From assembly GCF_000149955.1 (NCBI RefSeq), contig NC_030989.1:203079-267078 (forward strand): a stretch of 64,000 nt of DNA. The letters run 5' to 3'. Numbering within the stretch: position 1 is the first letter of the stretch; each line of letters starts with the position of its first letter. The DNA is from Fusarium oxysporum f. sp. lycopersici 4287. Taxonomy: Eukaryota; Ascomycota; Sordariomycetes; Hypocreales; Nectriaceae. Below, piece after piece: positions 1 through 10,432 of the stretch. Position numbers and translations under genes: made by a program. The notes beneath the pieces were generated by a model. That model worked only from the letters and a program-made list of their open reading frames with translations, did not search any database and was not told where the DNA came from.

Positions 1-17
1 GCTGACATCATGTAAAG

Positions 18-1571
18 CGGCATCGACCCAGTACAGTCCGGAACCTGGTAAATAACGACCCATCCTCTACACGTCTGACTTTCCTAACCTCCACCTCTTA
101 GTTACTTCGACAGCATGTCTGGCTTCGGGCCAACTATGATCTCTCTCGTCAAAGGTAGGACCCAACTTGACCCAGGAACCACCTATCGCTGACATGACCA
201 GGCTACGACTGCCCAGCATACTCGCACTACCTCAACGTCACACAGACTACAGGCGAGACAACATATACCCAGAAAGACGGCCTCTGTAAGTTAGCACCTA
301 CTATCACTCATGCAAGCTAACAGAGCAAGGCATGTTTGAGATCGACAAGGGCTTCCCTATCCAACGCCACTCCTGGGCCGGCCACACCACCGTGACAAAG
401 AACATCGCCTTCAACATCCGCGCCATCTACACCATCGGAAACTACGACTACATGACGACCTACCAGTTCCACCTCGATGGTTCAATTGAAGTCGACGTCA
501 GAGCATCAGGCTACATCTCATCAGCATTCTACGTTGAAAACGAAGACTACGGTTTCAAGATCCACGACAGTCTTTCTGGGTCTCTTCATGATCATGTTAT
601 CACGTTCAAGGCTGATTTCGACATCTTGGGTGAGAAGAACTCGTTGCAGAAGGTTACTATTGAGCCTACGATTGAGAAGTAAGGTTATTCGTGCTTGAGC
701 TTACTGCAGTGTGCTGACGGCGAGGAAATAGGTATAAATGGTCTGATGGTCAGACGCGTAACACTATGAAGGCAGTCAAGAGCTTCATTGAGAATGAAGA
801 TGATGGCAAAATCAACTGGTCGCCCAATGGCGGGGCGATGTACGCTGTGGTTAACAAGGACGAAAAAAATCCTTATGGTGAAAACCCAGGATACAGGATC
901 GTACCAGGTAAGTTCCTCCGATAACCTTGATACAGACTTCCAGCTAACATCCATAGCGTCTGGCGTGGCATATCTCACTGTTCAGGATTCCTCCGTCACC
1001 AAGAACGCAGCCCACCACACAACACATCATCTCTACGTTACTCGCCAGAAAGACAACGAAACATACGCCGTGGGAGCGTACAACTCTCTCACCCCCGAAG
1101 ACCCCCAGGTTGACTTTGACAAGTACTTCAACAGCGAGTCACTTGACCAGGAGGACATGTAAGTGCAACTATGCCTTACATCATGGATTGGAGCTGATGA
1201 GAACAGTGTCGTTTGGTTCAACCTAGGAATGCACCATATGCCTCACACAGGCGATCTCCCCAATACCGTCTTCTCGACAGCCCACTCGGCCATGTTGATC
1301 GAGCCGCTGAACTATCTCCTTGGTGATCCGTCACAGGCTAGTTCGCAGCAGGTTCTCATCAAGACCACGGATGGGAAGCCTGAGATTACGAGATATGGGG
1401 CTAAAGAGGCAACGTGCCCTGTTGATTTGGTATGTTCTTTGTCTTCTTTTCTTCTGCACGGCGCTAATGGGTCGGCTTTAGGCTCAGCTTAACCCGGATC
1501 TGTCGGGCTATTCCAACAGCGTCAGCGTTTTGAAGTATCCCTTCGATGGATCAAAGCCGGATCGTGCTTAG
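18..1571 (+). CDS. Copper amine oxidase, C-terminal part (5' end outside window)
   Basis: This enzyme oxidises primary amines to aldehydes with release of ammonia and hydrogen peroxide, using copper and a topaquinone made from its own tyrosine. Exons by frame: 18-47, 102-154, 202-285, 330-678, 732-907, 957-1158, 1207-1429, 1482-1571. The cofactor motif T-x-x-N-Y-D-Y is present (TIGNYDY), followed by the copper pair H-x-H (LHDHV) and the third ligand in GMHHMPHTGD. Wording such as GYDCPAYSHYL and WFNLGMHHMPHTGDLPN matches the secreted/vacuolar type (A. niger AO-II-like), unlike the second copy at 60.5-62.6 kb. The N-terminal domains and any signal peptide lie upstream of the window. The first exon boundary (position 18) is the least certain. 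Confidence 0.88.
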
Positions 1572-2081
1572 GTTACTTCTGAAGCGCTGGGTAAGCAAGA
1601 GTCAGCTTCTTGGAGGGAATTTGGTGTATTGCAGCTGGGAATGAGGCTTTGGTGTTACCTCCACGTAGTGGATGAAAGTCACACTACATGTAAGGCATAA
1701 CCAGTTATACCAAAACCCAATTCAAAACACACTGTATAATGAAGCTATGAATATACTTGCCTCTTGGGATAGGCCTCTTATCTCTAATTAGTGGCTCAAT
1801 GAAGCTAGTTCAATGCCAAGATGCAACCTTATCAAATGAGTACTGAATGAGGACAAGATCTGCTGTTTTACAGTAGCATCGCTCGAACTTATGTAATAGA
1901 AATGAACGGCAGTATTGATCCGAGATCCCCGCCATGAAAATAGCTATCAGCATCCTAGTTTACACGGCATTTATTTGACCGACTATCTATCTGTCCTATA
2001 AGAATTGGAGTTCCATTTTGCAACTTCACACATTCCTTTTCAGCCCCATTGCGGTCTTTTTCCAGATATTTATTGCCCGTC
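1572..2081. other. Intergenic: amine oxidase 3' end / amidase promoter
   Basis: About 0.5 kb with no supported gene. It is moderately AT-rich and should hold the 3' UTR of the amine oxidase and the promoter of the amidase, which runs in the same direction. No clear repeat or RNA gene was seen. Confidence 0.6.
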
Positions 2082-4030
2082 ATGCGGTTCAACGCGTTAC
2101 TAAGCGTAGCCCTCCCAGCAGTGGCAGAGCTTCTCCGACCCAATGGTATATCCTTGAGCCTAAACGGGACAAACTATTTCTTATCGCCATCGATTCGAGA
2201 GACTTTACCAACCAGTCTCATCCCATCCACCATCGCTACAAATTCTTTAGCATTTGTGCCCGTTACCATCGTTGGCAATAATGCCGCTCAAGATGATCTC
2301 CCCAAACTGTTCTCAAGCTGGGCACAAAAGGACGACGTTTGGCAACCTGCTTTCTCTGAATTGGTGGTACTTTTGAAGTCGCCTGGTTGTAAATCAATAA
2401 CGACAAACTTTCTCGCAGGTATTCGATCGGTCGTATCTTGCTGGGATAAAGCTCCGGGAATTCCCTCTGGGCCCTACTTCTTAGACCCATACAGAGGAAG
2501 CCTGCATCAAGTGTATCGGCTCTACGATGACTTCTCCGGTAGTTTTCTGGAGTCGATTCTCCAGTCTCCAGACGGAACCTTTCAGACTCTCCCAGCGCAT
2601 GCTCCCGGTAGCAGTTCTCTCACCATTGGAGTTCCGTCACGTTTATACTTCACCCGCACGAAGGACAAGCCGCTGGCAGGCGTTCGAGTGGGAGTCAAAG
2701 ACCTTTATGACCTCAAGGGTGTCAAGAGCTCTCGGGGCAACCGTGCTTGGTACAACCTCTATCCCGCGGCGAACAAGACAGCACCAGCTATCCAGAACCT
2801 AATCGACGCTGGAGCCGTCATTGTCGGTACGCAGAAGCTCTCCCAGTTTGCGAATGGGGAGAATCCAACGGCAGATTGGGTCTCGTACCTTGCGCCGTTC
2901 AACCCACGCGGAGATGGGTACCAAGGTCCATCCTCGTCCTCGTCGGGTGCGGGAGCATCTATAGCATCTTACCCTTGGCTGGAACTTGCTGTTGGGAGTG
3001 ACACTGGAGGCTCTATACGTGGACCTGCTGGCGTGTCAGGAGTTTTTGGCAATAGGCCTACTCATGGCCTTGTCAGTCTGGACCACGTGATGCCGCTTTC
3101 ACCCAAGATGGACACAGCGGGTTTCCTGACTCGCGATCCGGAGATCTGGGGAGCAGCGCAGGCGGCCATGTATAAAGAAAACTACACCACTTTTTCGGAA
3201 AAGAATACTCAGTACCCGCGGACGATTTATACTGCAGGTTTTCCACGCAATGACACCCCGCAGGGCGCAATACTGCACCAATTCGCCAACGATCTAGCTG
3301 ATTTACTGGCCACCAATATCACAGAATATAACATCAGTCAGCACTGGGCTTCAACCGGTCCAAAGTCCGTTCGAGACACCCCGTTGACGGAGTTTTTGAA
3401 CTTGACCTATGCTGCTCTTATTACCAAGGAGCAGATTGCTTTAGTCAAAGAGCCATTCTTCAGAGACTACGCTGGTATGTAAGAATGTGCAAGACGTGGG
3501 TTTTATAACTAACTTAGTGAATGTCCACAGCCGCTCATGATGGTCGCCTGCCTTACGTAGACCCAGCACCTAGCGTGCGGTGGGCATGGGGCGAAAGCCA
3601 GCCAGACTCCATCCTCGACGACGCCATCAGGAACAAAACCGTCTTCATGAACTGGTTCAACCAGAGAGTTCTTCCAAAGGATAAAGATCCCCACCGATGC
3701 TCATCTAGCATCTTACTACACTCCGAAAGCACTGGGAGTTTCGGCCGGCGCGACGTCTATCGTGACCCTCCTACTGTTCCCTTCGGCTGGACATTGAGCA
3801 GAATTTCCATCTTTAGCGAAGCACCGGATAGTGTCTATCCAATTGGGGAAGTGCCGTATTCTAGTGATATTACTAACCATGAGGAGAGCTTGCCTGTGAC
3901 AGTTGACATCATGGTGGCGAAAGGTTGCGATGGCCTCATACCAAGGTTGGCTCAGGAACTTGTTGGACAAGGCATATTGAAGATTCCAAAGTCTGGCGGG
4001 AGTATATTAGGAGGAGAGGTTTTGTTTTAG
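2082..4030 (+). CDS. Secreted amidase-signature family hydrolase
   Basis: Amidase-signature (AS) enzymes hydrolyse amide bonds with a Lys-cisSer-Ser triad. The ATG at 2082 opens a signal-peptide-like start (MRFNALLSVALPAVA), so the product is probably secreted; an in-frame upstream start at 2049 is TTG and is rejected. Exon 1 runs to 3474, intron 3475-3530 (branch CTAAC), exon 2 3531-4030, giving about 630 aa. The catalytic Lys sits in GVKDLYD near residue 205, the Ser-rich loop PSSSSSGAGAS near 285, and the nucleophile in GSDTGGSIRGPA near 310. An intron-like stretch at 2367-2418 is 52 nt and its removal would break the frame, so it is kept as coding. Substrate unknown; long fungal AS proteins with this C-terminal extension are often only called amidase or GatA-like. 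Confidence 0.85.
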
Positions 4031-4251
4031 TTCTAAGCCTTCATGAGGCAAGCAGATACATGAGGGTATTCGTTCCATGCCAATCTGAGACAAGTCTACT
4101 TCAGCAGGTTAATTTACGCTAATCTTGATCTGTGGCTCCACCTCCACTGTTGGCATGCCTAATGGTGTCGTGTCGGGTAGCATTCCATGTGAAAGATAAA
4201 TAAAGGGTGCTCTCAATTCATTCCATTCCAGAAAAGCTAAACCGTGAGGAC

Positions 4252-4601
4252 CTAATCTTCACTACATACATCGCTCTGCAGTGATACCATGTTAGAAGAC
4301 TCCCAGCAGTGAATCGACGTCATTGGGGCTAACTTACTCCTACTCTGTTGGGACATTTATGTGATCTCCATGTGTCATAGACCCCATCACTCTCGATACA
4401 TCCCCAGTCACAATCGCAGCCGAAGGGATTGCATAATGTTCCGCTGATATCGTAGTTGCTGACGTTTGTGCACCCTGCGGCGCGCGCATCTCTTCGCGCA
4501 TCGGTTCGGTTGTGACAGCTACCAAGTTCATCGCGAATCTGGATGTATCGAGCAGAAACTAAGCATGTGGAGCACGCTGCGATGATGGTAATGAACTTCA
4601 T
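4252..4601 (-). CDS. Small secreted cysteine-rich protein (8 Cys), effector-like
   Basis: A signal peptide (MKFITIIAACSTCLVSA) is followed by a short mature domain of about 78 residues. Reading straight through gives 90 aa and seven mature cysteines, but the reading ends on a perfect GTAAGT donor. Splicing 4276-4337 (62 nt, branch TCTAAC, acceptor CTGCAG) joins exon 4338-4601 to 4252-4275, adds SDVCSED and gives 95 aa with eight cysteines, an even number fit for four disulphides. A TATA-like TTTTTATAG lies about 65 nt upstream of the ATG. No known family was recognised; candidate apoplastic effector or antimicrobial protein by size and cysteine content only. Confidence 0.75.
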
Positions 4602-5025
4602 CGCGACGAGAACAAGCCAGAGGAAATGAGGTCAATGGAGAATGGCTTGTGAGAGCCAAATAACTATAAAAAGGTGAAAAGGCGTTTATATGGGCATTTT
4701 GGCAAGATGGCCATCTCTTCAAATCAGCAGGGCATGGCCGTAACTTAAGTTAACAGACTCCAAGACATGTCTAAAGCCCAATGCAACGTTTCCTGACAAG
4801 ATGTCGCATCAGAATTGCGGCCGCATTCCATACAGGAAGTAGAGATATGTCAAGGGAGGATGGACATTCTTAAAACTGGATATGCTCAAATTGGGCATCA
4901 CGAGGAAGGCTTCACCTATATCAAATCTCGCCGATTCAATTAAAATAAACTAATAAAAAAATTATTAGACTTGAACGATTAAAAATCAGAGCAAACGTAA
5001 AAAAGAATTAATCAGTTGTGTCAGT
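4602..5025. other. Intergenic: SSCP promoter and tRNA trailer
   Basis: Holds the promoter of the minus-strand cysteine-rich gene (TATA-like motif around 4662-4670) and, next to the tRNA, an A6 run at 4999-5004 that reads as T6 on the minus strand, a Pol III terminator. The segment 4925-5005 is AT-rich. Confidence 0.6.
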
Positions 5026-5115
5026 CGACCACGCCAGGAGTCGAACCTGGAATCTCTAGAGGGATCAGTTGCTGAGGACCGAAATCTAGCGCCTTAGCCA
5101 TTAGGCCACGCGGCC
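5026..5115 (-). tRNA. tRNA-Arg, anticodon UCG, with 17-nt intron
   Basis: Read on the minus strand, 5' GGCCGCG pairs with 3' CGTGGTC plus discriminator G. The D-arm GTGGCCTAATGGCTAAGGC, the T-arm CAGGTTCGACTCCTG and the anticodon stem CTAGA/TCTAG are all present. The loop reads TT-TCG-G, giving anticodon TCG, and a 17-nt intron (5062-5078) sits one base 3' of the anticodon, the usual nuclear position. A T6 terminator follows about 20 nt downstream. Confidence 0.93.
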
Positions 5116-5680
5116 TGATCTTATTGGATATCATTCTCGCTTGACAAATGACATCATGAACGCATTTGCATCCAGTCTTCTCAGGATATCACCATCAGTT
5201 CATCGCGTCTTCCACCCTCTTTCCTACCAACCTTTACAGCTCCCTTCTACCATGTCGTTAGTATTGTTGTTGCCAGGTTAAAGGCTAAAATTATAGCCCA
5301 CTATACCTTAAAGCTCCCTTCTGACTTAATTCTTGCCAGCTACCTGGAGTTCGTACTAAGCTGCATATAGGCGACTTGCAGCTCTCTAATTTCCACTGCT
5401 CTTGAATTGCGCTCTTAAGAAAGCCATTTAATACGCGTTCCTGTTCCAAAATGGAGTGTAATCTAACTATTTAAAGAAGTGGAAACGAGATACCTATATC
5501 CACTGCCCCTTTGTAAGATGTTGGGTAGATACAGAAGTAATAGTTCTGCTCCACATAAGAAATATATATAAACAAAGCTAAGCGCATATTCCACCTCGGA
5601 TCTTTTATCTTCAGTCTATGTAACATCCTACCTGAAACTTCTTTACCAGACACTACCTTATTGCTCAATATACACCGACA
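5116..5680. other. Intergenic: promoter of the 54-aa secreted protein
   Basis: No gene seen. A TATATATAA box near 5563-5571 lies about 110 nt upstream of the ATG at 5681 and is the likely core promoter. Confidence 0.55.
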
Positions 5681-5845
5681 ATGCAAATCAACTTGGCTAC
5701 TGTTTTTCTCTTACTTGCTGCTGGTTTCCACGCAGTAGAGGCTAACAGATGCCTCTACACCGATCCTCGCAAGTGTTCTCAAGGTTGTCCCAATGGAGCC
5801 TGTACTGGGAGCAGCCCAGATGATGTATGCTGGTACAACTGTTAA
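5681..5845 (+). CDS. Very small secreted cysteine-rich protein (54 aa, 6 Cys)
   Basis: A single-exon frame of 54 codons: a hydrophobic leader MQINLATVFLLLAAGFHAVEA followed by a mature region of about 33 residues with six cysteines spaced C-x7-C-x3-C-x4-C-x8-C-x3-C and ending in CWYNC. All cysteines are in the mature part and the number is even, as in disulphide-rich secreted peptides. It is preceded by a TATA box and an A-rich leader. It is too short for usual ORF cut-offs. No family recognised; effector, defensin-like or antifungal peptide are possibilities suggested only by architecture. Confidence 0.65.
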   Translation: MQINLATVFLLLAAGFHAVEANRCLYTDPRKCSQGCPNGACTGSSPDDVCWYNC

Positions 5846-6262
5846 AGAACGATTGTAAGGATATCAATTACCTCTCGTCGCCTTACATTAACCATGATAG
5901 GTAACCCCGAAACCAGTTGTCCCAAGTCCAATTATTACGTTCCCAATCAACCACCAATCATCTTAGGACCAACAGTGCCGACGTTCCACGAAAGTATCGT
6001 TCTCACATAGCCTCAAGGAAATATAACCTGATACTTTCCACAAATGGTCGTGCTCTATGATGAGACGATGGGTTATATAAGTAGTTCTCGTTATAGCCTC
6101 AAAATCCAAAGATATTCAGCTATAAACACCTCTTACAAGTTCCAACTGCGCTTCACTTAATGCACAAGACAAAACCTAGCAATTGAGATAACATGAAACA
6201 TATTTCAGATTTTCAATTTGTATCCAACACTATCTATCTATCTTACATCTGACACTCACAGC
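5846..6262. other. Intergenic up to the hAT target site
   Basis: About 0.4 kb without a supported gene. Presumably the 3' UTR of the small secreted protein. It ends in the 8-bp target duplication CTCACAGC (6255-6262). Confidence 0.5.
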
Positions 6263-7021
6263 CAGGGTTCAAATCCACGACACTCCACGACACATTTGTG
6301 AATATGGCGTGGATATGGATGCTGACTAATAATTTCGATGTGGAATGGGTGGAAATGGATCCATTATGGAAATGGATCCATATTGTGGAATTCGTGGAAT
6401 GGAAACCTACTTCGTCCAACAATGGTAATTAATGGGTCCCGCCCGCCCTCGGTGACGTCAATGTTTTTGTCATTGGTCCATTAAAATCCGCCGTTGCTTG
6501 ACGCAAAGGCAACACACCCACCGACGTTCCTGTTTCTTGTTATGCTGGATATTCGTAGCCGAACCGATATACCTATAGACGCGCCTTGCCGTCTCTCTCC
6601 GTCAAGATCCAGCTTTTGTAGAGCTGAAAGAGCCGTTGATTGTCCTCTTCTGTTCGTTCTGGAACGGATGTGGTTGACTTGGTAGGATGGGGAGTGGCCA
6701 TTTCGATTTGGGGTAGTAACGCGAGTAACAGTGAAGCCCCCAGAATGGACTCATTGTGTACGGAGGAAAATGGGGTGGCAAATCGATGTTGTGTTGTTGT
6801 GGGTGATAGAAAGTACTTAGGATATGCGGGATTTCACAAGGAAATCAAGGTATTTTCGAACCCCACCTAAAATATTCCACGATTTCCACATGTGGAACAT
6901 GTGGAAGGGGCTTCGTGGCGTGGATATGGAAATGCTGAAGCCCACGTGGAATGGAATGGAATGGATATGGATCCACATTATGGATCCATATGTGGATTTC
7001 GTGGTATGGATTTGAACCCTG
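6263..7021. mobile_element. Non-autonomous hAT-type DNA transposon (759 bp)
   Basis: Both ends carry inverted repeats starting CAGGGTTCAAATCCA (left 6263-6277; reverse complement at the right end to 7021), continuing imperfectly for roughly 35 bp. The insertion is flanked by an exact 8-bp duplication CTCACAGC (6255-6262 and 7022-7029), the signature length of hAT elements. Subterminal regions repeat GTGGAATGGA, ATGGATCCA and GTGGATATGG motifs in both orientations, as hAT transposase binding sites often do. No open frame resembles a transposase, so it must be mobilised in trans. Its ends differ from those of the autonomous hAT at 28.7 kb, so that element is probably not its partner. Confidence 0.88.
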
Positions 7022-7076
7022 CTCACAGCGAGGAGGCTATGTCGACTGTGATGTCTGTCTCCAGCTGAATCTTAAC

Positions 7077-8242
7077 TCAGACGACCTCAGGAGTCTCCTG
7101 CTCACCCTTCTTGTCATCAAGAGGCTTGTCAAGACCCAGGCGCTGGCGAGTGGTGTAAGTAGCAATAGAGCCATTGGCATCAGCCTCAGTGATGAGCTCC
7201 TTGCGACGAGTATCAACCAGAAGACGAATCAAGTCAGGGCGCATGTAGTGACCAGCAAAATCAGCCAGAACCTTGGTGAGGTGAGTCTCGTTGAGATCAA
7301 TGTCAACAAACAGAAGACCATCAAAATCCTTCTCAGGCTTGACGACCAAGCTACCATCAGGGCGATAGATACGAGCATGGCCGTTGTAAACAGAAGGGTC
7401 AGTCTCTGGCTCAACGCCCTCGGGAGTGTTGATCTTGAGACCCTCAACAGACAAGCGCTGGAAAGGAGCGAGAGTCCAAGTACCTGTCTCAATAGCATAC
7501 TCTGGAGTGACCAAGTCAGAAGCGGGATCAGCGTAGTTGGTAGCAGGGTCAGGAGCAACCTGGCGCTCCTTTCCAGGGTAGACAGGCCAAGCAGCGATGT
7601 GAACCTGTTCACCAGCAGAGACGTTGAGAGACTTGAGGAAGGGGTTCATGTTTTCCCAGCAGTTGAGCTGTCCAACACGGCCAATGTCAGTCTCGCTGAC
7701 GGACATGAAGGTATCGCCAGATCCATCGCCGTAGACAAGCTTCTCAACGTGAGTTGGTTTGATCTTGCGACGGTGGTTAATGACGGAACCATCGGGGCCG
7801 ATGAGGACTTGAGCGAGGTAGAGAGTTGCGTGGTCGATCTCGGAGAAACCGAGGGAGACGTAGATCTGGTTATCACGAGCTGCGCGACGAATGCGGCGCA
7901 TTTCTTCAGAGTCGACGGCCATGGAGTTCTCGCGGTAGCGCTTCAGCATGGGGAGGGATTGGAGGTAGGTGACCTTCCACATCCAGTAGGGATATCCAGG
8001 GATCCCTGGAGGTGTTATTAATGGGGTTGGGTCGATGGATGAGAGAGGACTTACAAACTTCGGGGAAGGCGACGAGCTTGCATCCAGCTTGGCCAGCCTC
8101 GTTGATAAAGTCGATGGTCTTGCGAACACCACCCTCAAGATCGAACCACTTGATACTGTCAGTCGTGTTTGAGGGTTGAAAGTGTTAGACTTACTCCAGG
8201 CTCGGAGGTGACAGCAGCGGCCTTGTACTTGGTGATAGCCAT
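7077..8242 (-). CDS. Cyanide hydratase (nitrilase superfamily)
   Basis: Converts hydrogen cyanide to formamide (EC 4.2.1.66); fungi facing cyanogenic plants use it for detoxification. Three exons: 8195-8242, 8055-8148, 7077-8005, giving 356 aa, the normal length. The nitrilase triad is visible: Glu46 in VAFPEVW, Lys128 in HRRKIKP and Cys163 in [10 protein letters not shown]; the WENMNP context is typical of cyanide hydratases and related nitrilases. The sequence is recalled as very close to cyanide hydratase of Fusarium lateritium/solani. Intron 1 uses the second AG (TATCAAG), which is the one that keeps frame. A hAT insertion begins 48 bp beyond the stop codon, so the 3' UTR or terminator may come from the transposon. 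Confidence 0.94.
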
Positions 8243-9706
8243 GTTGAAGGTTGATAGGATGGTTGTTGTTGAGATTGGTGTTTGCGATGAAGTTCTGTGA
8301 GGTGATGAGTGAGATCAAACTGAGCGAGGCACCATGATATTTATACCACAATGAACATCAGTACATGTATACAAAGCACTGACTGTTTATCTCACCCAGC
8401 GTTACAGTCCGAGTCACCGAGGTCTCCCGTATCTGCACGAGCTTCATGATATCTGCACCATGATGTATATCGTTTCACATACAGCTACCATGCATATCAG
8501 ACCTTTCAGCCAATAGAATCAAAGCACCAAGATCTACCGCCCATGGAGAATTGCCGGAGAGGCTTTACCGAAAATGTCCGTGGCGGCATAATCGTCTGAT
8601 AGTCCACAATTTTGGAGGGCAGATGCCGCTGCGGCCTGGTGCGGCCCGCAGATTGATAAGTCGTGCGGCGATGCGGCGGGCGCCGTGTAGTAAACTCTGG
8701 GGGAAGGCGGCGAGGAATGGATATCGTGAAAGCTCGTGAGGTCTTGTGGTTTCATGAATGCATTGATTTACACAATCGCAACGTCGTTCCGCTGATCCCG
8801 AGGAGATTACTGTTCCGACAATGCCCGTGTTATTATTGGGGCGGACGATTGTTGGGATTGAGATTCCGTGAGAAGAAATGAATTACATGTGTTTCATTGA
8901 ATGTGCGAGGCAACTTGTTGGGAAGCATTGAGCTGACCATAATGTCACCTAGCTGTGATGATCGTTGGTCAAGGTCGTGATATTGACCCTTGTGTATATT
9001 GCCACTTCCGACTTCTGAGTAATCATGAACGGCGTTCCTCTTCAATCGTCTCAAAAGCACTGCCATTGATATGAAAACTAGCTAAAGCTTTACTGTATGA
9101 CACATACTGCCAATCCTATTCTTTCTGTCAATTCCTATTGAGAAATTCCTTATGTTTGCATGATAGTCGTAATGATCAAGGTAGCAAAGACAACTGCCTG
9201 ACTTACCCGTCAGCTCACCCTACACCACCTAAAATCAATAATGCGGAGAACGTGGTATTTCTTACTGCTTCTTGCAGAGATAGGTGACATGTATGCACCA
9301 AGATGCAGTTGATTAGTGATAAATGACATCCCAAATTGTACGTGATCTGTCTCTCCGTCTTTCATTGCGCGGACGTAAGCTCACGGATGATTATTCGAAA
9401 CTACTAGGTAATCTACGCATAGATAGTGAGACATGGAAGTCGAAGTTGGTTGTCACTTTAGGGTATCTGCTTTTGATAATGAAAAAGCTATCGGAGTAAA
9501 AGTTCAAGGCAGGAAGAGAGGCCTTCTAAACTAGCTAGGACCTCCAAATGTTTGCGCTAATAATCAGATATCGCATGGCATAGTTTATTATAAACATGGA
9601 GAGGGGTCTCAAGTAGTCAATTCATGTCTATATGCAAAGTAAACAGTTCTCCGCGTCTCTCAAAAGAAGATCCGATCCGAACGCCACCCGGGCCATCTCC
9701 AGTATG
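8243..9706. other. Intergenic, 1.46 kb: cyanide hydratase promoter
   Basis: No supported gene on either strand. It should hold the cyanide hydratase promoter and the 3' UTR of the next minus-strand gene. A GC-rich patch around 8570-8720 is rich in GCGGC repeats. No RNA gene seen. Confidence 0.55.
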
Positions 9707-10432
9707 CTACTCCGTCAAGTCACCGGGAGTAGGCTCAGTGCTGATCCCCTGCAAAACGTTCTTATCAGCACTCTTCCCCTCCGCCTTCTTAACCACCTCC
9801 AACAATTCAACAATCCTCGGTGACCAACCACTATTAACCTTCCCCTCAAGGATCTGAGCCGACGGAACATCCACTCCATAAAACTCCGCATTGACATCAC
9901 GCTTCTCCTTGATAACCGTCCCATCAACAGTCAAACCACCATAAATACCGCGGGACTTAGTATATGTCCACACAGGCTTGACATCTCCCATGTTGACGTT
10001 TCCTCCAAGTGGTCCAGCTGCAAGAGCGACGGCGCTTCCAAGGTTGACTTCGGACTTTTTATAAGCGTCGACTGCGTCTTGGGTGTTGAGGACACAAATG
10101 CAGTCGTAGACGTCGATGCCGTAGACGAGACCGACACTACCGCTGCGGACGGAGAAGGCAGAGGGAGATGACCATGATCCGTCGGGGAGGCGAGCAATGA
10201 CAACGCCTGATCCGCCTGCGCCTGCGAAGTACATTCCTGCTCTGAAGCCAGTGAAAATAGCGAGGCCTTTGGCGTTGCTGATGACTTTGGAGGGGATTTT
10301 GTTCTTGTCTGTTGTTTGTTAAGTGATGGAGATGAGAAAGACAGGTTGATAGTACGTACCGACGAAGCTCTTGAGGATGCGAGCGCTCTTTTCGCATTCC
10401 TCACGAAAGTCGGCAGTCTTGAAAAGGCCCAT
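9707..10432 (-). CDS. SYLF-domain (YSC84-like) lipid-binding protein
   Basis: SYLF-domain proteins bind phosphoinositides and, in yeast Ysc84/Lsb3, link membranes to actin during endocytosis. Two exons (10360-10432 and 9707-10308, intron of 51 nt) give 224 aa. Typical blocks are IPSKVISNAKGLAIFT, a glycine-rich GAGGSGVVIARLPDG, WSSPSAF and the SRGIYGGLTVDGTVI strand. It has no SH3 domain, so it is the short form common in filamentous fungi. Expected to be cytosolic or membrane-associated. Confidence 0.88.

Noticed and set aside
2049..2081. Upstream start for the amidase
   Set aside because: The codon at 2049 is TTG; the ATG at 2082 begins a good signal peptide.
6263..6280. GGGTTCAAATCC looks like a tRNA B box
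   Set aside because: The word is the terminal inverted repeat of the hAT element and occurs mirrored at its other end; no A box or cloverleaf fits.
6951..8021. 356-codon plus-strand open frame
   Set aside because: It is the antisense of the cyanide hydratase exons, with no motif of its own.
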